Positions 34,745-51,565 of a stretch of 64,000 bases of DNA are shown here, piece by piece. A program made the position numbers and the translations under genes. The DNA comes from Phycisphaerae bacterium (GTDB taxonomy: Bacteria > Planctomycetota > Phycisphaerae > Phycisphaerales > UBA1924), in assembly GCA_014192545.1 (NCBI GenBank), contig BJHL01000011.1, positions 35,105 to 99,104 of the forward strand, in the 5' to 3' direction. Positions within the stretch are counted from its first letter, which is position 1; every line of letters begins with the position of its first letter. The notes below the pieces were generated by a model. That model saw only the letters and a list, made by a program, of their open reading frames with translations, made no database searches and was not told where the DNA came from.

Positions 34745-37700
34745 ATGGCAGGTACTTCATCGACGCATAACTCAGCCGCACATTTCAATCTCAGCGCGCA
34801 CGCCGCGCACGTCACTCCCGCGCGTCCGACTCGTTCGTACGCCAAGCGGGGCGATGGCGCAAATATTCCGGACCTCTGTCTGGTGCAGACCGACGCCTAT
34901 GTGCGTTTCCTGCAGCTTGACAAGAAGCCCGAAGAGCGCGACCCCTCGTTGGGCCTCGAAACGCTCATGCGCGAAGTTTTCCCCATCGAAAGCTACGACG
35001 GCACCATGAAGCTCGAGTACGTCGCGTACGCGCTCGAAGAAGCACGCTACACCAGCGATGAGTGTCGCGAATTGCGCCTCACCTACGGCTTCCCCTTCAA
35101 GGTCACCCTGCGCCTCAAGCGCGAGAACCGCCCTGAGCAGCCCGAAGAGCATATCTATCTGGGCGAGTTCCCCATCATGCAAGGTGGCGGCGAGTTCATC
35201 GTCAACGGTGCTGAGCGTGTCATCGTCAGCCAGCTTCACCGCAGCCCAGGCGTTGACTTCAGCATCCTGACCAGCGAAGGCGACCGCCCGCTGCACTCTG
35301 CCCGCATCATTCCCGAGCGCGGCAGTTGGATCGAGCTCGAAGTCACGAAGAAGGACGTTCTGGCGATGCGCATCGACCAGAGCACCAAGCTCGCCGCGAC
35401 GACCTTCCTGCGCTGCTTGGATGAGAGCGTCGCTGAAACCGACAAGCTCCTCAGCCTGTTCTACGAAATCACCGAAATCAAGGCTGAAAACGCCAAGCCC
35501 GAACACTGGGCGGCGGAAACCATCGTCGATACTGAATCGGGCGAAGAACTCGTGCACGTGGGTCGCCAGCTTGGCGACGCCGCCGCGGCTATCAACAACA
35601 GCAGCATCAAGAAGGTCCGCGTCATCGAGAACCCCAGCGACGTGTTGATCCTCAACACCGTTGCTGAAGAGAAGCTCGATCAGTTCGCTGAGTTTGCTGA
35701 AAGCACCTACGAGCGCGCCTTGCTCAAGGTGTACAACAAGCTGCGTCCGGGCAACCCGCCGCAAGTCGAGAAGGCTCGCCAGCTCTTCTACGAGAAGTTC
35801 TACGACGAGAACCGCTATCGCCTGGGCCGCGTGGGTCGTTTCCGGATCAACCGCAAGTTCGACCTCAACACGCCCGAAGACCTGATGTTCGTCACCTCGA
35901 TGGACTTCCTGAAGGTCGTCACGTATGTGCTTGACCTTCGCAGTGGTCGCCAAGACCCCAAGACCGGCGCGCAAATCGCCGTCGTCGATGACATCGACCA
36001 CTTGGGCAACCGCCGCCTGCGCATGCTCGATGAACTCGCGGTTGAAGAACTGCGCAAGGGTTTCCTCAAGCTGCGCCGCACCGTGCAAGAGCGCATGAGC
36101 GTGAAGGACCCCGAAGAAGTCATCAAGATTGCTGACCTTGTCAACACCAAGAGCATCAGCAGCGCGATCGACTTCTTCTTCGGTCGCAGCGAACTCAGCC
36201 AGGTCGTTGACCAGACCAACCCGCTCAGCAGCCTCGTGCACGAGCGTCGCCTCTCGGCCCTCGGACCTGGCGGCCTCAACCGCAAGCGTGCCGGCTTCGA
36301 AGTGCGCGACGTGCACATCAGCCACTATGGCCGTATCTGCCCGATTGAAACGCCTGAAGGCACGAACATCGGTCTTATCGCGAGCCTTGGCATGTTCGCC
36401 ACCATCGACGAATACGGCTTCCTCCGGACGCCTTACCGCGAAGTGCGCGAAGGCAAAGTCACGGGCAAGATCCTCACCCTTCGTGCAGACGAAGAGATGA
36501 AGGCCATCCTCGCGCCCACCGACGCCCTCGAAGAAGGCGGCAAGCTCACCAAGGGCAAGATCATGGCCCGCGTGAACGGCGAATTGACGGAAGTCGAATC
36601 GTCGGAAGTTAACTATCTCGACATCAGCCCCAAGCAGATCGTCGGCATCTCCGCCGCGCTCATTCCGTTCCTCGAGCACGACGACGCCAACCGCGCATTG
36701 ATGGGTAGCAACATGCAGCGCCAAGCTGTGCCGCTCATCAAGGTTGATCCGCCCATGATCGGCACGGGCGTTGAAAAGGCTGTAGGCCACAACACGGGCA
36801 TGGTCATCAAGGCCAAGAACTCCGGCGTGGTCACGTACGTTGACAGCGAACGCATCATCATCGACAACGCGGATGAATACGTGCTGCGCAAGTTCGTGGG
36901 CCTCAACGAGCGCACCTGCCAGAACCAGCGTCCGGTCGTTAAGCCCGGGCAGAAGGTTGAAAAGCACCAAGTGCTGGCCGACGGCGCGAGCACCAAGCTG
37001 GGCGAACTCGCAATCGGCAAGAACATGCTGGTGGCCTTCAACACCTTCGATGGTTACAACTTCGAAGACGCCATCGTCATCAACGAACGCGTGGTGAAGG
37101 ACGATGTCTTCACCAGCATTCACATCGATGCCTTCGATGTCGAAATTCGCGAAACCAAGCTGGGTCGCGAAGAGTTCACTCGCGATATTCCCAACGTCAG
37201 CGAGAAGATGCTCCGCAATCTCGACGATCTAGGCATCATCCGCATCGGCGCTCGCGTTGGTCCTGGCGACATTCTCGTCGGCAAGGTCAGCCCCAAGAGC
37301 AAGACCGAACTGACGCCCGAAGAAAAACTGCTCCACGCGATCTTCGGTCGCGCTGGTGAAGATGTGAAGAACGACAGCCTCGAAGTCCCCGCGGGCGTCG
37401 AAGGTGTCGTGATCGGCGCTCGCAAGTTCAGCCGCCGACTTCACATGAACGAAGAGCAGAAGAAGCAGCTCAAGAAGGACATCACCGATTACGAAAAGCA
37501 AATGGATGAAAAGTCCATCTCGCTCTTCCGGCAGATGACCAACGCCATCAACGATGCCTTGGGTACCCCGATGGTTGACCCGATGACCCGCCAGAAGGTC
37601 GGCGCGTCGGACATTCCCGAAGTCATTCTGGAACAGGTCCGCACGTTTGATATCAAGTGGGCCAAGGGCAGCAAGGAAGCCAAAGACTCAGCTGAAAAGC

Positions 37701-38626
37701 TGTTCGGTCAGTTCTGGCCGCGTATCAAAGCGGTCGAAGCTGAGAAGGCCCGCAAGGTCAGCCACATGAAGCGTGGCGACGAACTGCCCCAAGGCGTGCT
37801 GGAAATGGTCAAGGTCTACATTGCCACCAAGCGCCAATTGAGCGTCGGTGACAAAATGGCCGGCCGCCACGGCAACAAGGGTGTCATCGCCCGCATCGTG
37901 CCCGAAGAAGAAATGCCGTTCATGGAAGACGGCACACCCGTTGACGTCATGCTCAACCCGCTGGGCGTGCCCAGCCGCATGAACGTCGGCCAGATTCTCG
38001 AAACACACCTTGGCTGGGCCGCGAAGGTCTTGGGCTTCCAAGCTCTCACGCCCATCTTTGACGGCTGCACCGAAGCTGAAGTGCACAAGGCCGTTGAAGA
38101 CGCCAACGTGTACGTCAAGAACCGCATGGAGCACCTGGACAAGACTGGCACCTTCCCGCACTGGCGCGAGATGCTGGCTCACATGCCCGCCGGTGGCAAG
38201 GTCCAGCTTTATGACGGCCGCACGGGCGAAGCCTTCCACCAACGCACCACGGTTGGCGTCATGTACATCTTGAAGCTCCACCACTTGGTGGACGACAAGA
38301 TTCACGCTCGCGCAACTGGTCCATACTCGCTCATCACGCAGCAACCCCTGGGCGGCAAGGCCCGCACCGGTGGCCAGCGTTTCGGCGAAATGGAAGTGTG
38401 GGCCCTCGAAGCCTACGGCGCGGCGTACATCTTGCAGGAACTCCTCACCGTCAAGAGCGACGATGTCGAAGGCCGTACCAAGATCTACGAAAGCATGGTC
38501 AAGGGCGTCCACAAGCTCGAAGCCGGCATGCCCGTCGCGTTTGACGTGTTGTGCAACGAACTGAAGGGCTTGGGCCTGAACGTCACGCTGGAGAAGAAGA
38601 AGTTGGAAGGCGGAAGCCTGCTGTAA
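34745..38626 (+). CDS. rpoB: RNA polymerase beta subunit
   Basis: The 1293-residue beta subunit. Family stretches: [47 protein letters not shown], rifampicin-region residues [18 protein letters not shown] (about residues 478-495), and the C-terminal [24 protein letters not shown]. The ATG at 34745 has GAAAGGAAG upstream. A 40-residue N-terminal extension precedes the conserved part. In most bacteria rpoB directly follows rplL and abuts rpoC; here it is separated from both by other genes. Confidence 0.98.
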   Translation: MAGTSSTHNSAAHFNLSAHAAHVTPARPTRSYAKRGDGANIPDLCLVQTDAYVRFLQLDKKPEERDPSLGLETLMREVFPIESYDGTMKLEYVAYALEEARYTSDECRELRLTYGFPFKVTLRLKRENRPEQPEEHIYLGEFPIMQGGGEFIVNGAERVIVSQLHRSPGVDFSILTSEGDRPLHSARIIPERGSWIELEVTKKDVLAMRIDQSTKLAATTFLRCLDESVAETDKLLSLFYEITEIKAENAKPEHWAAETIVDTESGEELVHVGRQLGDAAAAINNSSIKKVRVIENPSDVLILNTVAEEKLDQFAEFAESTYERALLKVYNKLRPGNPPQVEKARQLFYEKFYDENRYRLGRVGRFRINRKFDLNTPEDLMFVTSMDFLKVVTYVLDLRSGRQDPKTGAQIAVVDDIDHLGNRRLRMLDELAVEELRKGFLKLRRTVQERMSVKDPEEVIKIADLVNTKSISSAIDFFFGRSELSQVVDQTNPLSSLVHERRLSALGPGGLNRKRAGFEVRDVHISHYGRICPIETPEGTNIGLIASLGMFATIDEYGFLRTPYREVREGKVTGKILTLRADEEMKAILAPTDALEEGGKLTKGKIMARVNGELTEVESSEVNYLDISPKQIVGISAALIPFLEHDDANRALMGSNMQRQAVPLIKVDPPMIGTGVEKAVGHNTGMVIKAKNSGVVTYVDSERIIIDNADEYVLRKFVGLNERTCQNQRPVVKPGQKVEKHQVLADGASTKLGELAIGKNMLVAFNTFDGYNFEDAIVINERVVKDDVFTSIHIDAFDVEIRETKLGREEFTRDIPNVSEKMLRNLDDLGIIRIGARVGPGDILVGKVSPKSKTELTPEEKLLHAIFGRAGEDVKNDSLEVPAGVEGVVIGARKFSRRLHMNEEQKKQLKKDITDYEKQMDEKSISLFRQMTNAINDALGTPMVDPMTRQKVGASDIPEVILEQVRTFDIKWAKGSKEAKDSAEKLFGQFWPRIKAVEAEKARKVSHMKRGDELPQGVLEMVKVYIATKRQLSVGDKMAGRHGNKGVIARIVPEEEMPFMEDGTPVDVMLNPLGVPSRMNVGQILETHLGWAAKVLGFQALTPIFDGCTEAEVHKAVEDANVYVKNRMEHLDKTGTFPHWREMLAHMPAGGKVQLYDGRTGEAFHQRTTVGVMYILKLHHLVDDKIHARATGPYSLITQQPLGGKARTGGQRFGEMEVWALEAYGAAYILQELLTVKSDDVEGRTKIYESMVKGVHKLEAGMPVAFDVLCNELKGLGLNVTLEKKKLEGGSLL

Positions 38627-38682
38627 GTGCTGGCTGTAAGTGACGGCTGAGTGACTGCGGTTAGTGATGAACGATTCGACGC

Positions 38683-39081
38683 ATGAACGACTGGCGACAC
38701 ATGGCGGCTGATAGCAGCAAAGCGGCGAAGGACCTCCTTCGCGGCCATCGCTATCGCTCGTCCATCAGCCGCTCGTACTACGCGTCTTATTCACTCGTCA
38801 CGCATCGTCTCGTTTCGCAGGGCTTCAAGACGTTCGGTCGCTTCAGCAATCCCGCTCATGTGGATGTTGCGGCCTTCGCTCTCAGCAGCTTGGCGGGCGT
38901 GAGCGAAGCTGATCGTCGCACTGTTTCACGTGCGGTGCGCGTCTTGCGCATGCATCGTGAGGATGCCGATTATCGCCCGCATGCAAACGTCGACGCACAG
39001 GCGTGCCGCGACTGCGCTCGCTTGATGTCCAAGGTTTTCAAGTCGCTCGGCGAGTCAGAAAGCAAGGAAGGTGTTGCATGA
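38683..39081 (+). CDS. HEPN-domain protein between rpoB and rpoC
   Basis: A 132-residue protein whose sequence follows the HEPN pattern (UPF0332-like): AKDLLRGHRYRSSISRSYYASYSLV in helix 1-2, then a middle segment, then RMHREDADYRP with ADY typical of the group, and a last helix (CARLMSKVFKSL). An Rx4H motif (RVLRMH) is present at about residues 86-91, the arrangement of catalytic residues in many HEPN ribonucleases; whether it is the active site here is unknown. It starts 56 bp after rpoB and overlaps the next gene (ATGA), as in toxin-partner pairs. Other possibility: a housekeeping factor tied to transcription. Confidence 0.75.
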   Translation: MNDWRHMAADSSKAAKDLLRGHRYRSSISRSYYASYSLVTHRLVSQGFKTFGRFSNPAHVDVAAFALSSLAGVSEADRRTVSRAVRVLRMHREDADYRPHANVDAQACRDCARLMSKVFKSLGESESKEGVA

Positions 39082-39431
39082 GCGCACCAAACTTGCTTGA
39101 TGCCGTCGAGACGATCGCGCGCGAAGCGGTGAACACTGTCGCCAAGCGTCGCGGTGAGTCCATGCGATTCAAGGTCAGTCGCGCGTTCAGCGACAACGCC
39201 TCGTATCGCGTCAAGGTCACGCCGGTTCGTCCCGTTGCGCGTCTCGCAGCGTTCTACGAACTTTTCGCCGAAGCCGAAGAAGAAATTCAGCAACATCACG
39301 CCGGCTTGCGCGTGGTGTTGGTGCCGGAAAATGCAGTCAGCAAGCAGGTCTCTCGTCGCGTCTCCGGTGCCAAAGCATCGGGTCGCGCTGGGAGCAAGCC
39401 GATTCGGGTTCGTTCACGCGGCAGCCGCTAA
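39078..39431 (+). CDS. Partner of the HEPN protein, unknown (117 aa)
   Basis: Overlaps the HEPN gene stop by 4 bp (ATGA at 39078), so the two are translated together. The first helix ([18 protein letters not shown]) is followed by beta/alpha segments ([48 protein letters not shown]) and a basic tail (about 15 K/R in the last 35 residues). I do not see the GSRARG-type motif of MNT nucleotidyltransferases, the usual HEPN partner. It ends 26 bp before rpoC. Confidence 0.72.
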   Translation: MSAPNLLDAVETIAREAVNTVAKRRGESMRFKVSRAFSDNASYRVKVTPVRPVARLAAFYELFAEAEEEIQQHHAGLRVVLVPENAVSKQVSRRVSGAKASGRAGSKPIRVRSRGSR

Positions 39432-39457
39432 GGCGTCCGCGAGTGGAGTGCAGTCTT

Positions 39458-43840
<4,383 letters not shown>

Positions 43841-43865
43841 ATCACTCAGCACACAAGCAACCCCA

Positions 43866-43898
43866 AAGCCCCGAGCACCTCGCTCGGGGCTTTTTCTT
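43866..43898 (+). terminator. Terminator after rpoC
   Basis: Stem AAGCCCCGAGC / GCTCGGGGCTT with a 5-nt loop, followed by TTTTTCTT. Confidence 0.92.
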
Positions 43899-44096
43899 CA
43901 GTGCGTGCGGCCAAACTCATCCGCATCCCCAAAGTCACGAATGCCATCACCCGCCTCGCCGACCACTGTCCCCGGCCACGTTCGTCCCATCCGCCAAACA
44001 TCACCAAAACACACCAAAATCCCCTGCATTCATGCCCGCGACTCGCTCGACAGTTCGCAGTCGCCATGGAATGCGCCTCCCTTTCACTATGCTGAC

Positions 44097-44231
44097 TCAA
44101 GGGCATGTGGCTTCATCGGCGAATTCAACGGCCCTTGCAACGACATCGACTTCAACAACAACGGCGCCTTCCCTGAAGATCAGGATGTGATCGACTTCTT
44201 CAACATCCTCGCCGGCGGTCAATGCGAGTAA
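44097..44231 (+). pseudogene. Orphan C-terminal dockerin-like tag (gene remnant)
   Basis: The frame reads ...CGFIGEFNGPCNDIDFNNNG and then PEDQDVIDFFNILAGGQCE before a stop at 44231, the same tag found on four secreted proteins in this window. Upstream of it the frame (back to 43905) has no signal peptide, no plausible start with Shine-Dalgarno and no protein-like sequence. It is best read as the surviving 3' end of a deleted gene. A terminator follows directly. Confidence 0.75.
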
Positions 44232-44260
44232 GCCCGCAGGGAAATCACGAAACCTCTCGC

Positions 44261-44290
44261 CTCGGGGTCAACCCCGGGGCGTCTTTCTTT
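44261..44290 (+). terminator. Terminator after the orphan tag
   Basis: Near-perfect stem CGCCTCGGGG / CCCCGGGGCG with a TCAA loop, then TCTTTCTTTT. Confidence 0.75.
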
Positions 44291-44495
44291 TCAACGCTCT
44301 AACACTACAAGCGACAAAGCTTCGTCTGACATTCACACCGTCTAAACGCATTGACACACTGTAGTATGTAATATCTGACGTCATTGAATTCCAGTACTAA
44401 CGGGCGGTTCTTGAATCATCACCAAGCAAGTTCAGCGTCTCGCGAGAGAGCGTTCTGTTCCCTGCGCACATTCGAAAATTGAGGAGGATTGAAAC

Positions 44496-46922
44496 ATGCC
44501 GATCAAGAAACTTAGTGTTCTCGCGCTCATTGCATGTGCGGGGCTAGCCCACGCCCAGCCCGGCACGCTCGTGGCCCTCCCGGATACCCAGTTCTACAGC
44601 GACAGCGCCATCCGCTTTCCGCAGTTCCTGCAGCAAACCAACTTCATCAAAGACTTCCGCAGCGCGTACAACATCCAGTTCGTCAGCCACCTGGGCGACA
44701 TCGTGCAAAATGGCAGCGTGCTCATCGAGTGGCAACGCGCCGATGAAGCGATGGACGTGCTCGACACCATCGTCCCCGAACTTCCTTACGCCGCGGTTCC
44801 GGGCAACCACGATTACGCGAGCACGGGCAACAAGGCCACGCTCGCGGCGAACTACGTGAACAACTTCGGTGCGTCGCGCTACGCCGGCAAGCCGTGGTAC
44901 ATCGGCTCAACTTCCAATGGCTGGAACCATGCCCAACTCGTCACCATCGCTGGACGTCAGTACCTGCACCTCGCGCTCGAGTGGCTCCCAGCATCGCTGG
45001 TTGCAGGTCAAGATGATTCCATCGCGTGGGCGCAAGGCATCATCAACACCTATCCCAACGTGCCCACGATCCTTTCGACGCACGAGTACATCATCGACGA
45101 CTTCACCGTCACCAACGGTCGCAGCGCGGGCGGCGAAGCCATCTGGCAGCAACTCGTCCGCAACAACAACCAGATCTTCCTCACGCTCAATGGTCACTTC
45201 CATCGCGGCACCGACGGCGACGATGGCGAACGCTATGAAGTCGCTACCAACAACTTCGGTCGCCCAGTGCACCAGTTGCTCAGCGACTATCAGGCCTATC
45301 CCAACGGCGGTGACGCATTCCTCCGCATGTACGTCTTCAACGAGCCTGCCAACACCATCCACACGGTTAGCTATTCGCCCAAAGTCAACGCCGTCAACAC
45401 CGCCGGGGCAGGTCTCTCACGCTTCTTCGTTGCGAGCCCAGCTACTCCATACGTGATGCCCGCGGGCCTTCCCGCCCTCACCAGTGGCACAGTGCAGGTT
45501 GACGCCAACAGCCGATTCGATATGACTGTGGACTTTGCCACACGCTTTGTCGCTCCTCCCTCACCGCCACCGCCGCCGCCCCCCGCGTTTGTCACCTACA
45601 CCTTCCGCAATGGCGTAAACGGATACGCCAACACGCAGGACACGTACGTCGCGTTCGCAACACCCGCTACAGCCTTCGGCTCCGCGACCATCGTCAAGTC
45701 CGACACCGTTGATGGCACGCCCAGCGGCCAAGTACACGGCCTGCTGCGCTTTGAAAACATCATCGGCACGGCTGCGAACCAGATTCCAGTCAACGCAACC
45801 ATCGATCTCGCATCGCTCTCGCTCAACACCACCAACAGCACAGCCACCGCCAGCAACTTCCACCGCATGATCGCTACTTGGAGCGAAGCAAGCACTTGGA
45901 ACAGCCTGACCACCGGCATCTCTGCCAACGGCACCGAAGCCCGCACCACCAGCGACGCCACCGTGACCGCTACTGCCACCGGTGTCATCAGCTTCGACGT
46001 CACCAACAGCGTCTCGGCTTGGCTCAGCGGCGAAGACAACCAAGGTTGGGCCATCTTGCCCGTGGGCAGCGACGGCTGGGACTTCACTTCTTCCGAAGGC
46101 GCCACCGTCTCCCAGCGCCCGCAACTCACCGTGCGAGCCCTCGCGCCAGGCGTGCAGCGAGCAATCTTCCAAAACGGCGTCAACGGCTACGCAGGTACCT
46201 TGGATACCCAATTGCAGCAAGCAACACCAACCAGCAACGCCGGTGCTGCAACTTCATTCTCCATCGATAGCGACGACCCCAACGGCACAGGCAATGACAA
46301 TCACGTCCTCGTCCAGTTCCGTGACATCATCGGCGAAGGTGTTGATCAGGTTCCCGCTGGCCAAAATGTACTCATCAATCGTGCCTTCCTCGTGGTTGAA
46401 GGCTTCGACGCGGGCGACGGCGCAAGCGTGCATCGCATGCTCCAGTCATGGGACGAGAACGTGACTTGGGCCAACAGCTTCGGCAACAACGGCGTGCAAA
46501 ACACCGGCATCGAGGCAGTCACGATGGAAGACACCGTCATCGCCGGCACGACCGGACGGGTTGAAATTGATGTCACTGCCAGCCTGCAAGCGTGGGTACA
46601 AGACCCCGCAACCAATCAGGGTTGGGTTCTGCTGCCCCGCGGCAACAACGGCTGGGACATCCGCTCCTCCGAAAGCACGCAGCCCCCGCAGCTTCGAGTC
46701 TACTACACAATCCTGCCCGCGACTTGCGACACCGTCGACTTCAACGGCAACGGCGTCTTCCCCGAAGATCAAGACGTCGTCGATTACCTCGATGTGCTCG
46801 CAGGCGGCGTCTGCCCCACCGGTACCTGCAACGATATCGACTTCAACAACAACGGCGTCTTCCCCGAAGATCAAGATGTTGTCGACTTCTTTAACATCCT
46901 CGCCGGCGGCATCTGCTCGTAA
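44496..46922 (+). CDS. Secreted metallophosphoesterase with two beta-domains and two dockerin-like tags
   Basis: An 808-residue exported enzyme. Signal peptide residues 1-20 (ends AHAQ). The calcineurin-like phosphoesterase domain (about 25-330) shows PDTQFY, HLGDIVQN, PGNHD, THEY and NGHFH, all family metal ligands. A poly-Pro linker near residue 357 leads to two repeated beta domains (about 366-550 and 553-740), each starting FRNGVNGYA or FQNGVNGYA, similar to DNRLRE-type domains. Two Cys-flanked EF-hand-like tags (DFNGNGVFPEDQDV, DFNNNGVFPEDQDV) end the protein. ATG with GAGGAGG 8 nt upstream. Role: extracellular phosphate or nucleotide release is plausible; substrate unknown. Confidence 0.92.
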   Translation: MPIKKLSVLALIACAGLAHAQPGTLVALPDTQFYSDSAIRFPQFLQQTNFIKDFRSAYNIQFVSHLGDIVQNGSVLIEWQRADEAMDVLDTIVPELPYAAVPGNHDYASTGNKATLAANYVNNFGASRYAGKPWYIGSTSNGWNHAQLVTIAGRQYLHLALEWLPASLVAGQDDSIAWAQGIINTYPNVPTILSTHEYIIDDFTVTNGRSAGGEAIWQQLVRNNNQIFLTLNGHFHRGTDGDDGERYEVATNNFGRPVHQLLSDYQAYPNGGDAFLRMYVFNEPANTIHTVSYSPKVNAVNTAGAGLSRFFVASPATPYVMPAGLPALTSGTVQVDANSRFDMTVDFATRFVAPPSPPPPPPPAFVTYTFRNGVNGYANTQDTYVAFATPATAFGSATIVKSDTVDGTPSGQVHGLLRFENIIGTAANQIPVNATIDLASLSLNTTNSTATASNFHRMIATWSEASTWNSLTTGISANGTEARTTSDATVTATATGVISFDVTNSVSAWLSGEDNQGWAILPVGSDGWDFTSSEGATVSQRPQLTVRALAPGVQRAIFQNGVNGYAGTLDTQLQQATPTSNAGAATSFSIDSDDPNGTGNDNHVLVQFRDIIGEGVDQVPAGQNVLINRAFLVVEGFDAGDGASVHRMLQSWDENVTWANSFGNNGVQNTGIEAVTMEDTVIAGTTGRVEIDVTASLQAWVQDPATNQGWVLLPRGNNGWDIRSSESTQPPQLRVYYTILPATCDTVDFNGNGVFPEDQDVVDYLDVLAGGVCPTGTCNDIDFNNNGVFPEDQDVVDFFNILAGGICS

Positions 46923-46948
46923 GCCGCGAACACGTTTTTCCCACACGA

Positions 46949-46979
46949 CGCTTCGGGTCACATGCCCGAAGCGTTTTTC
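46949..46979 (+). terminator. Terminator after metallophosphoesterase
   Basis: Stem ACGCTTCGGG / CCCGAAGCGT, 7-nt loop, then TTTTTC. Confidence 0.88.
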
Positions 46980-47020
46980 ATTTCAAAAGTTCTTGGCACA
47001 CCCCTTGCGTCCACCCCTTC

Positions 47021-47353
47021 ATGCCTTCGCCCACCCTCGCCCAAGTCCTGCACCTCGAAATCCCCGTCGTTGTGCGCGTGGGTGAGCGACCCATGAGCCT
47101 ACGCGACGTCATCAGCCTCGTCCCCGGCTCCATCATCCAACTCCCCAAAAACGCCAACGCCGAACTCGACTTGCTCTGCAACGACAAAGCCATCGGCTGC
47201 GGCAACGCCGTGAAAGTGGGCGAGAACTTCGGCATCCGTATCACATATATGGGCGATGTCAAACAACGCTCCGAAGCCCTCGCCGCCGTCACCAGCGACG
47301 ACGAAGCCGCCGCCACCGCTCTGGCCGAACAACTGCTCTCAGGCCAGCTCTAA
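47021..47353 (+). CDS. fliN: FliN-like flagellar motor switch protein
   Basis: A 110-residue protein with a SpoA/FliN C-domain: VLHLEIPVVVRVGERPMSLRDV, then LVPGSIIQLPKNANAELDLLCND and GENFGIRIT. FliN forms the C-ring with FliM and FliG and binds CheY or type III export parts. Short N-terminus and a C-terminal tail rich in A and E. It stands alone, about 32 kb from motA-motB, with no fliM or fliG near it. Confidence 0.87.
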   Translation: MPSPTLAQVLHLEIPVVVRVGERPMSLRDVISLVPGSIIQLPKNANAELDLLCNDKAIGCGNAVKVGENFGIRITYMGDVKQRSEALAAVTSDDEAAATALAEQLLSGQL

Positions 47354-47559
47354 CTCGTTCTCGCCTCGCGCCACTTTCGCGCCTTCCCCTTGCGCCCAGC
47401 CCTCGCGCTCGCGCAGCTTCCGCGCACTACGCTCTTCTGTACCAATCTTGAGACGTGCGCTGGCCCGCCGGCGTCCAACATCCGATGATGTGAGGATCCG
47501 AAGTCGCGTCGTTTGCGAATTCGGAAACTGCTAGGTACGTCGCAAGGAAGTGATACGCG

Positions 47560-49593
47560 ATGCCGCGTGATATCCCGGTTGGCAACGGCGATCTTCTGAT
47601 CACCTTCGATAAACTCTATCGGGTGCGGGACATCTACTTTCCGCACGTCGGTCGCTACAACCACACCGAAGGCCACGTCCAACGCTTTGGCGTGTGGGTC
47701 GACGGCCGATTCGCGTGGATCGAAGACAACGGCTGGAAACGCTCCCTCAAATACCAAGAAGGTACCCTCGTCACCGAAGTCACCCTGCGCCACGAAGGCC
47801 TGGGCCTCGAACTTCGCTGCCACGACGCCGTTGACTTCCACGAACCCGTCTACATGCGCCGCTGCGTCGTCACCGATCTCTCCGGCAAAGATCGCGACGT
47901 GCGCCTCTTCAGCCACTGGGATCTCTCCGTCCGCGGCAGCCCCGTGGGCGACACCGCCAACTACGACCCTGCCTCCAGCAGCCTCGTTGTGTACAAAGAT
48001 GATGCCTACTTCCTCTTCAACGCCTGCGACGAAAACAAGTGCGGTATCGACAACTGGGCCATCGGCACCAAGCGCGTCCGCGGAGCCGAAGGCACCTGGC
48101 GCGACGCCGAAGATGGTCAGCTCGGTCGCAACGCCATCTCGCAAGGCTCGGTCGATGCCACCGTCGGTTACAACCTGCAAGTGCCCGCACGCGGCAGCGC
48201 GTACGTCACCAGTTGGATGGCCTGCGGCAAAAGCCACAGCGAAGTCAAAGCCCTCAATCAGCGCGTCCTCAACACGGGTCCTGATCGCATGATCGCCCGC
48301 ACCGCCGCCTACTGGCGCCTCTGGGCTCGCAAAGACATTCCGGGCATCGAAAAACTTCCCGAGCGCGTCGCCGATCTCTTCGTTCGCAGCCAGCTCGTGC
48401 TGCGCACCCAGATCGACAACGGCGGCGCAATCATCGCCGCCAACGACAGCGACATCACGCAATTCGGCGGCGATCACTACTCATACTGCTGGCCGCGCGA
48501 CGGCGCGCTCGTCGCCTATTCGCTCATCTTGACAGGCCAAAGCGAACTCTCGCGCAGCTTCTTCCGCTTCTGCGCCAAGTGCCTCAATGGCAACAGCTAC
48601 TTCCTGCACAAGTACACGCCCGCCGCCGAACTCGCAAGCAGTTGGCACCCCTGGATGGTCGAAGGCCAGCGCGTCTTGCCCATTCAACAAGACGAAACCA
48701 GCCTGGTTTTGTGGGCTCTTCGCAAACACTTCGAAACTTTCCGCGATGTCGAGTTCATCAAGAGCCTCTACATCCCGCTGGTCGTCAAACCCGCCGACTG
48801 GATTCTCTCCTACCGCGACGTCAACGGCATTCCGCACCAGTCCTGGGATTTGTGGGAAGAACGCCGCGGCATCCACACCTTCACCGTCGCGTCCACCATC
48901 GGCGCCCTGCGCGCCGCCGCGCTCTTCGCGACAGACTTCGGCGATCTCGACCGCGCCCAGCAATATCGCGAAGGCGCCGACCGCATGGAAGTCGCGATGA
49001 AGCGCTACCTCTGGCACCCCGAGCAAAAACGCTTCGCCCGCATGGCCACCCCCATGCCCAACGGCCAGTATCGCCTCGACATGACCAGCGACAGCGCGAA
49101 CTTCGCCATCTTCGCTATCGCCGGCATCAGCGTCGATGATCCGCAGATGGTCAGCGAAGCCAAAGCGATTCAAGAACGCCTCAGCGTCAAGACCGGCGTG
49201 GGCGGCTACGCCCGCTACGAGCGCGACTACTACCACCAGATCGAACGCGACCGCATCGACCAAGTGCCCGGCAACCCTTGGGCCATCTGCTCGCTCTGGC
49301 GCGCTCAATACGTCATCGCCAAAGCCCGAAACGTCGAAGAACTCGAAGAAGCCCGAGGCCTGCTCGAATGGTGCGTCTACCGCGCCGAAGAATCAGGCGT
49401 CATGGCCGAACAGTTCCACCCGCACACAGGCGACCCCATCAGCGTCAGCCCGCTCACGTGGAGCCACGCGACGTATGTGATCGTGGTGCTCGAGTACCTC
49501 ACCAAACTCGCGCAACTCGAAACAGCCGAAGTCGACAACGCCGTGAGCGCCCGCTCCCTTACCGACGAACAAGACATGATCGTGACCAGGTAG
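47560..49593 (+). CDS. Glycoside hydrolase family 15 (glucoamylase-type)
   Basis: A 677-residue cytoplasmic enzyme (no signal peptide). Residues 1-260 are the beta-sandwich typical of bacterial GH15; the (alpha/alpha)6 barrel follows. Catalytic acids fit family positions: general acid in SWDLWEERRG near residue 432 and general base in MAEQFHPHTGD near 613; FGGDHYSYCWPRDG near 305-320 is the substrate-binding region. GH15 enzymes release glucose from starch, glycogen or trehalose. The GT4 glycogen-synthase-like enzyme 6 kb downstream could work on the same polymer; that is inference. ATG at 47560 has AAGGAAG 10 nt upstream. Confidence 0.92.
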   Translation: MPRDIPVGNGDLLITFDKLYRVRDIYFPHVGRYNHTEGHVQRFGVWVDGRFAWIEDNGWKRSLKYQEGTLVTEVTLRHEGLGLELRCHDAVDFHEPVYMRRCVVTDLSGKDRDVRLFSHWDLSVRGSPVGDTANYDPASSSLVVYKDDAYFLFNACDENKCGIDNWAIGTKRVRGAEGTWRDAEDGQLGRNAISQGSVDATVGYNLQVPARGSAYVTSWMACGKSHSEVKALNQRVLNTGPDRMIARTAAYWRLWARKDIPGIEKLPERVADLFVRSQLVLRTQIDNGGAIIAANDSDITQFGGDHYSYCWPRDGALVAYSLILTGQSELSRSFFRFCAKCLNGNSYFLHKYTPAAELASSWHPWMVEGQRVLPIQQDETSLVLWALRKHFETFRDVEFIKSLYIPLVVKPADWILSYRDVNGIPHQSWDLWEERRGIHTFTVASTIGALRAAALFATDFGDLDRAQQYREGADRMEVAMKRYLWHPEQKRFARMATPMPNGQYRLDMTSDSANFAIFAIAGISVDDPQMVSEAKAIQERLSVKTGVGGYARYERDYYHQIERDRIDQVPGNPWAICSLWRAQYVIAKARNVEELEEARGLLEWCVYRAEESGVMAEQFHPHTGDPISVSPLTWSHATYVIVVLEYLTKLAQLETAEVDNAVSARSLTDEQDMIVTR

Positions 49594-49594
49594 C

Positions 49595-49623
49595 GGTGGG
49601 CCGCTCCTCCGGGGCGGCAGGCT
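49595..49623 (+). repeat. GC-rich dispersed hairpin, copy 4
   Basis: Same flanks (GGTGGGCCGC ... GGCGGCAGGCT) as 26788-26816. The stem here is GCCGCTCC / GGGGCGGC. Directly after the GH15 stop. Confidence 0.75.
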
Positions 49624-49683
49624 CTGCAAAACGCCCAATTCTGCATCACTTCGACACTTCGTTTCTTCGTCACTTCATTGAAA

Positions 49684-49709
49684 AACCCCGCGACTCACAT
49701 CGCGGGGTT
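49684..49709 (-). terminator. Terminator for rpsA
   Basis: Stem AACCCCGCGA / TCGCGGGGTT with a 6-nt loop. Read on the minus strand it runs into TTTTTC. About 55 bp beyond the rpsA stop. Confidence 0.88.
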
Positions 49710-49762
49710 CATTGCTTTCTGAATGACTGCCGCCCTTTGACGAGCGGCCCACCAAGCTCACC

Positions 49763-51565
<1,803 letters not shown>

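Noticed and set aside
44346..44380. TTGACA followed by an AT-rich stretch upstream of the metallophosphoesterase gene as a sigma-70 promoter
   Set aside because: The best -10-like hexamers are only 8-12 bp from TTGACA instead of about 17, so the match is not convincing.
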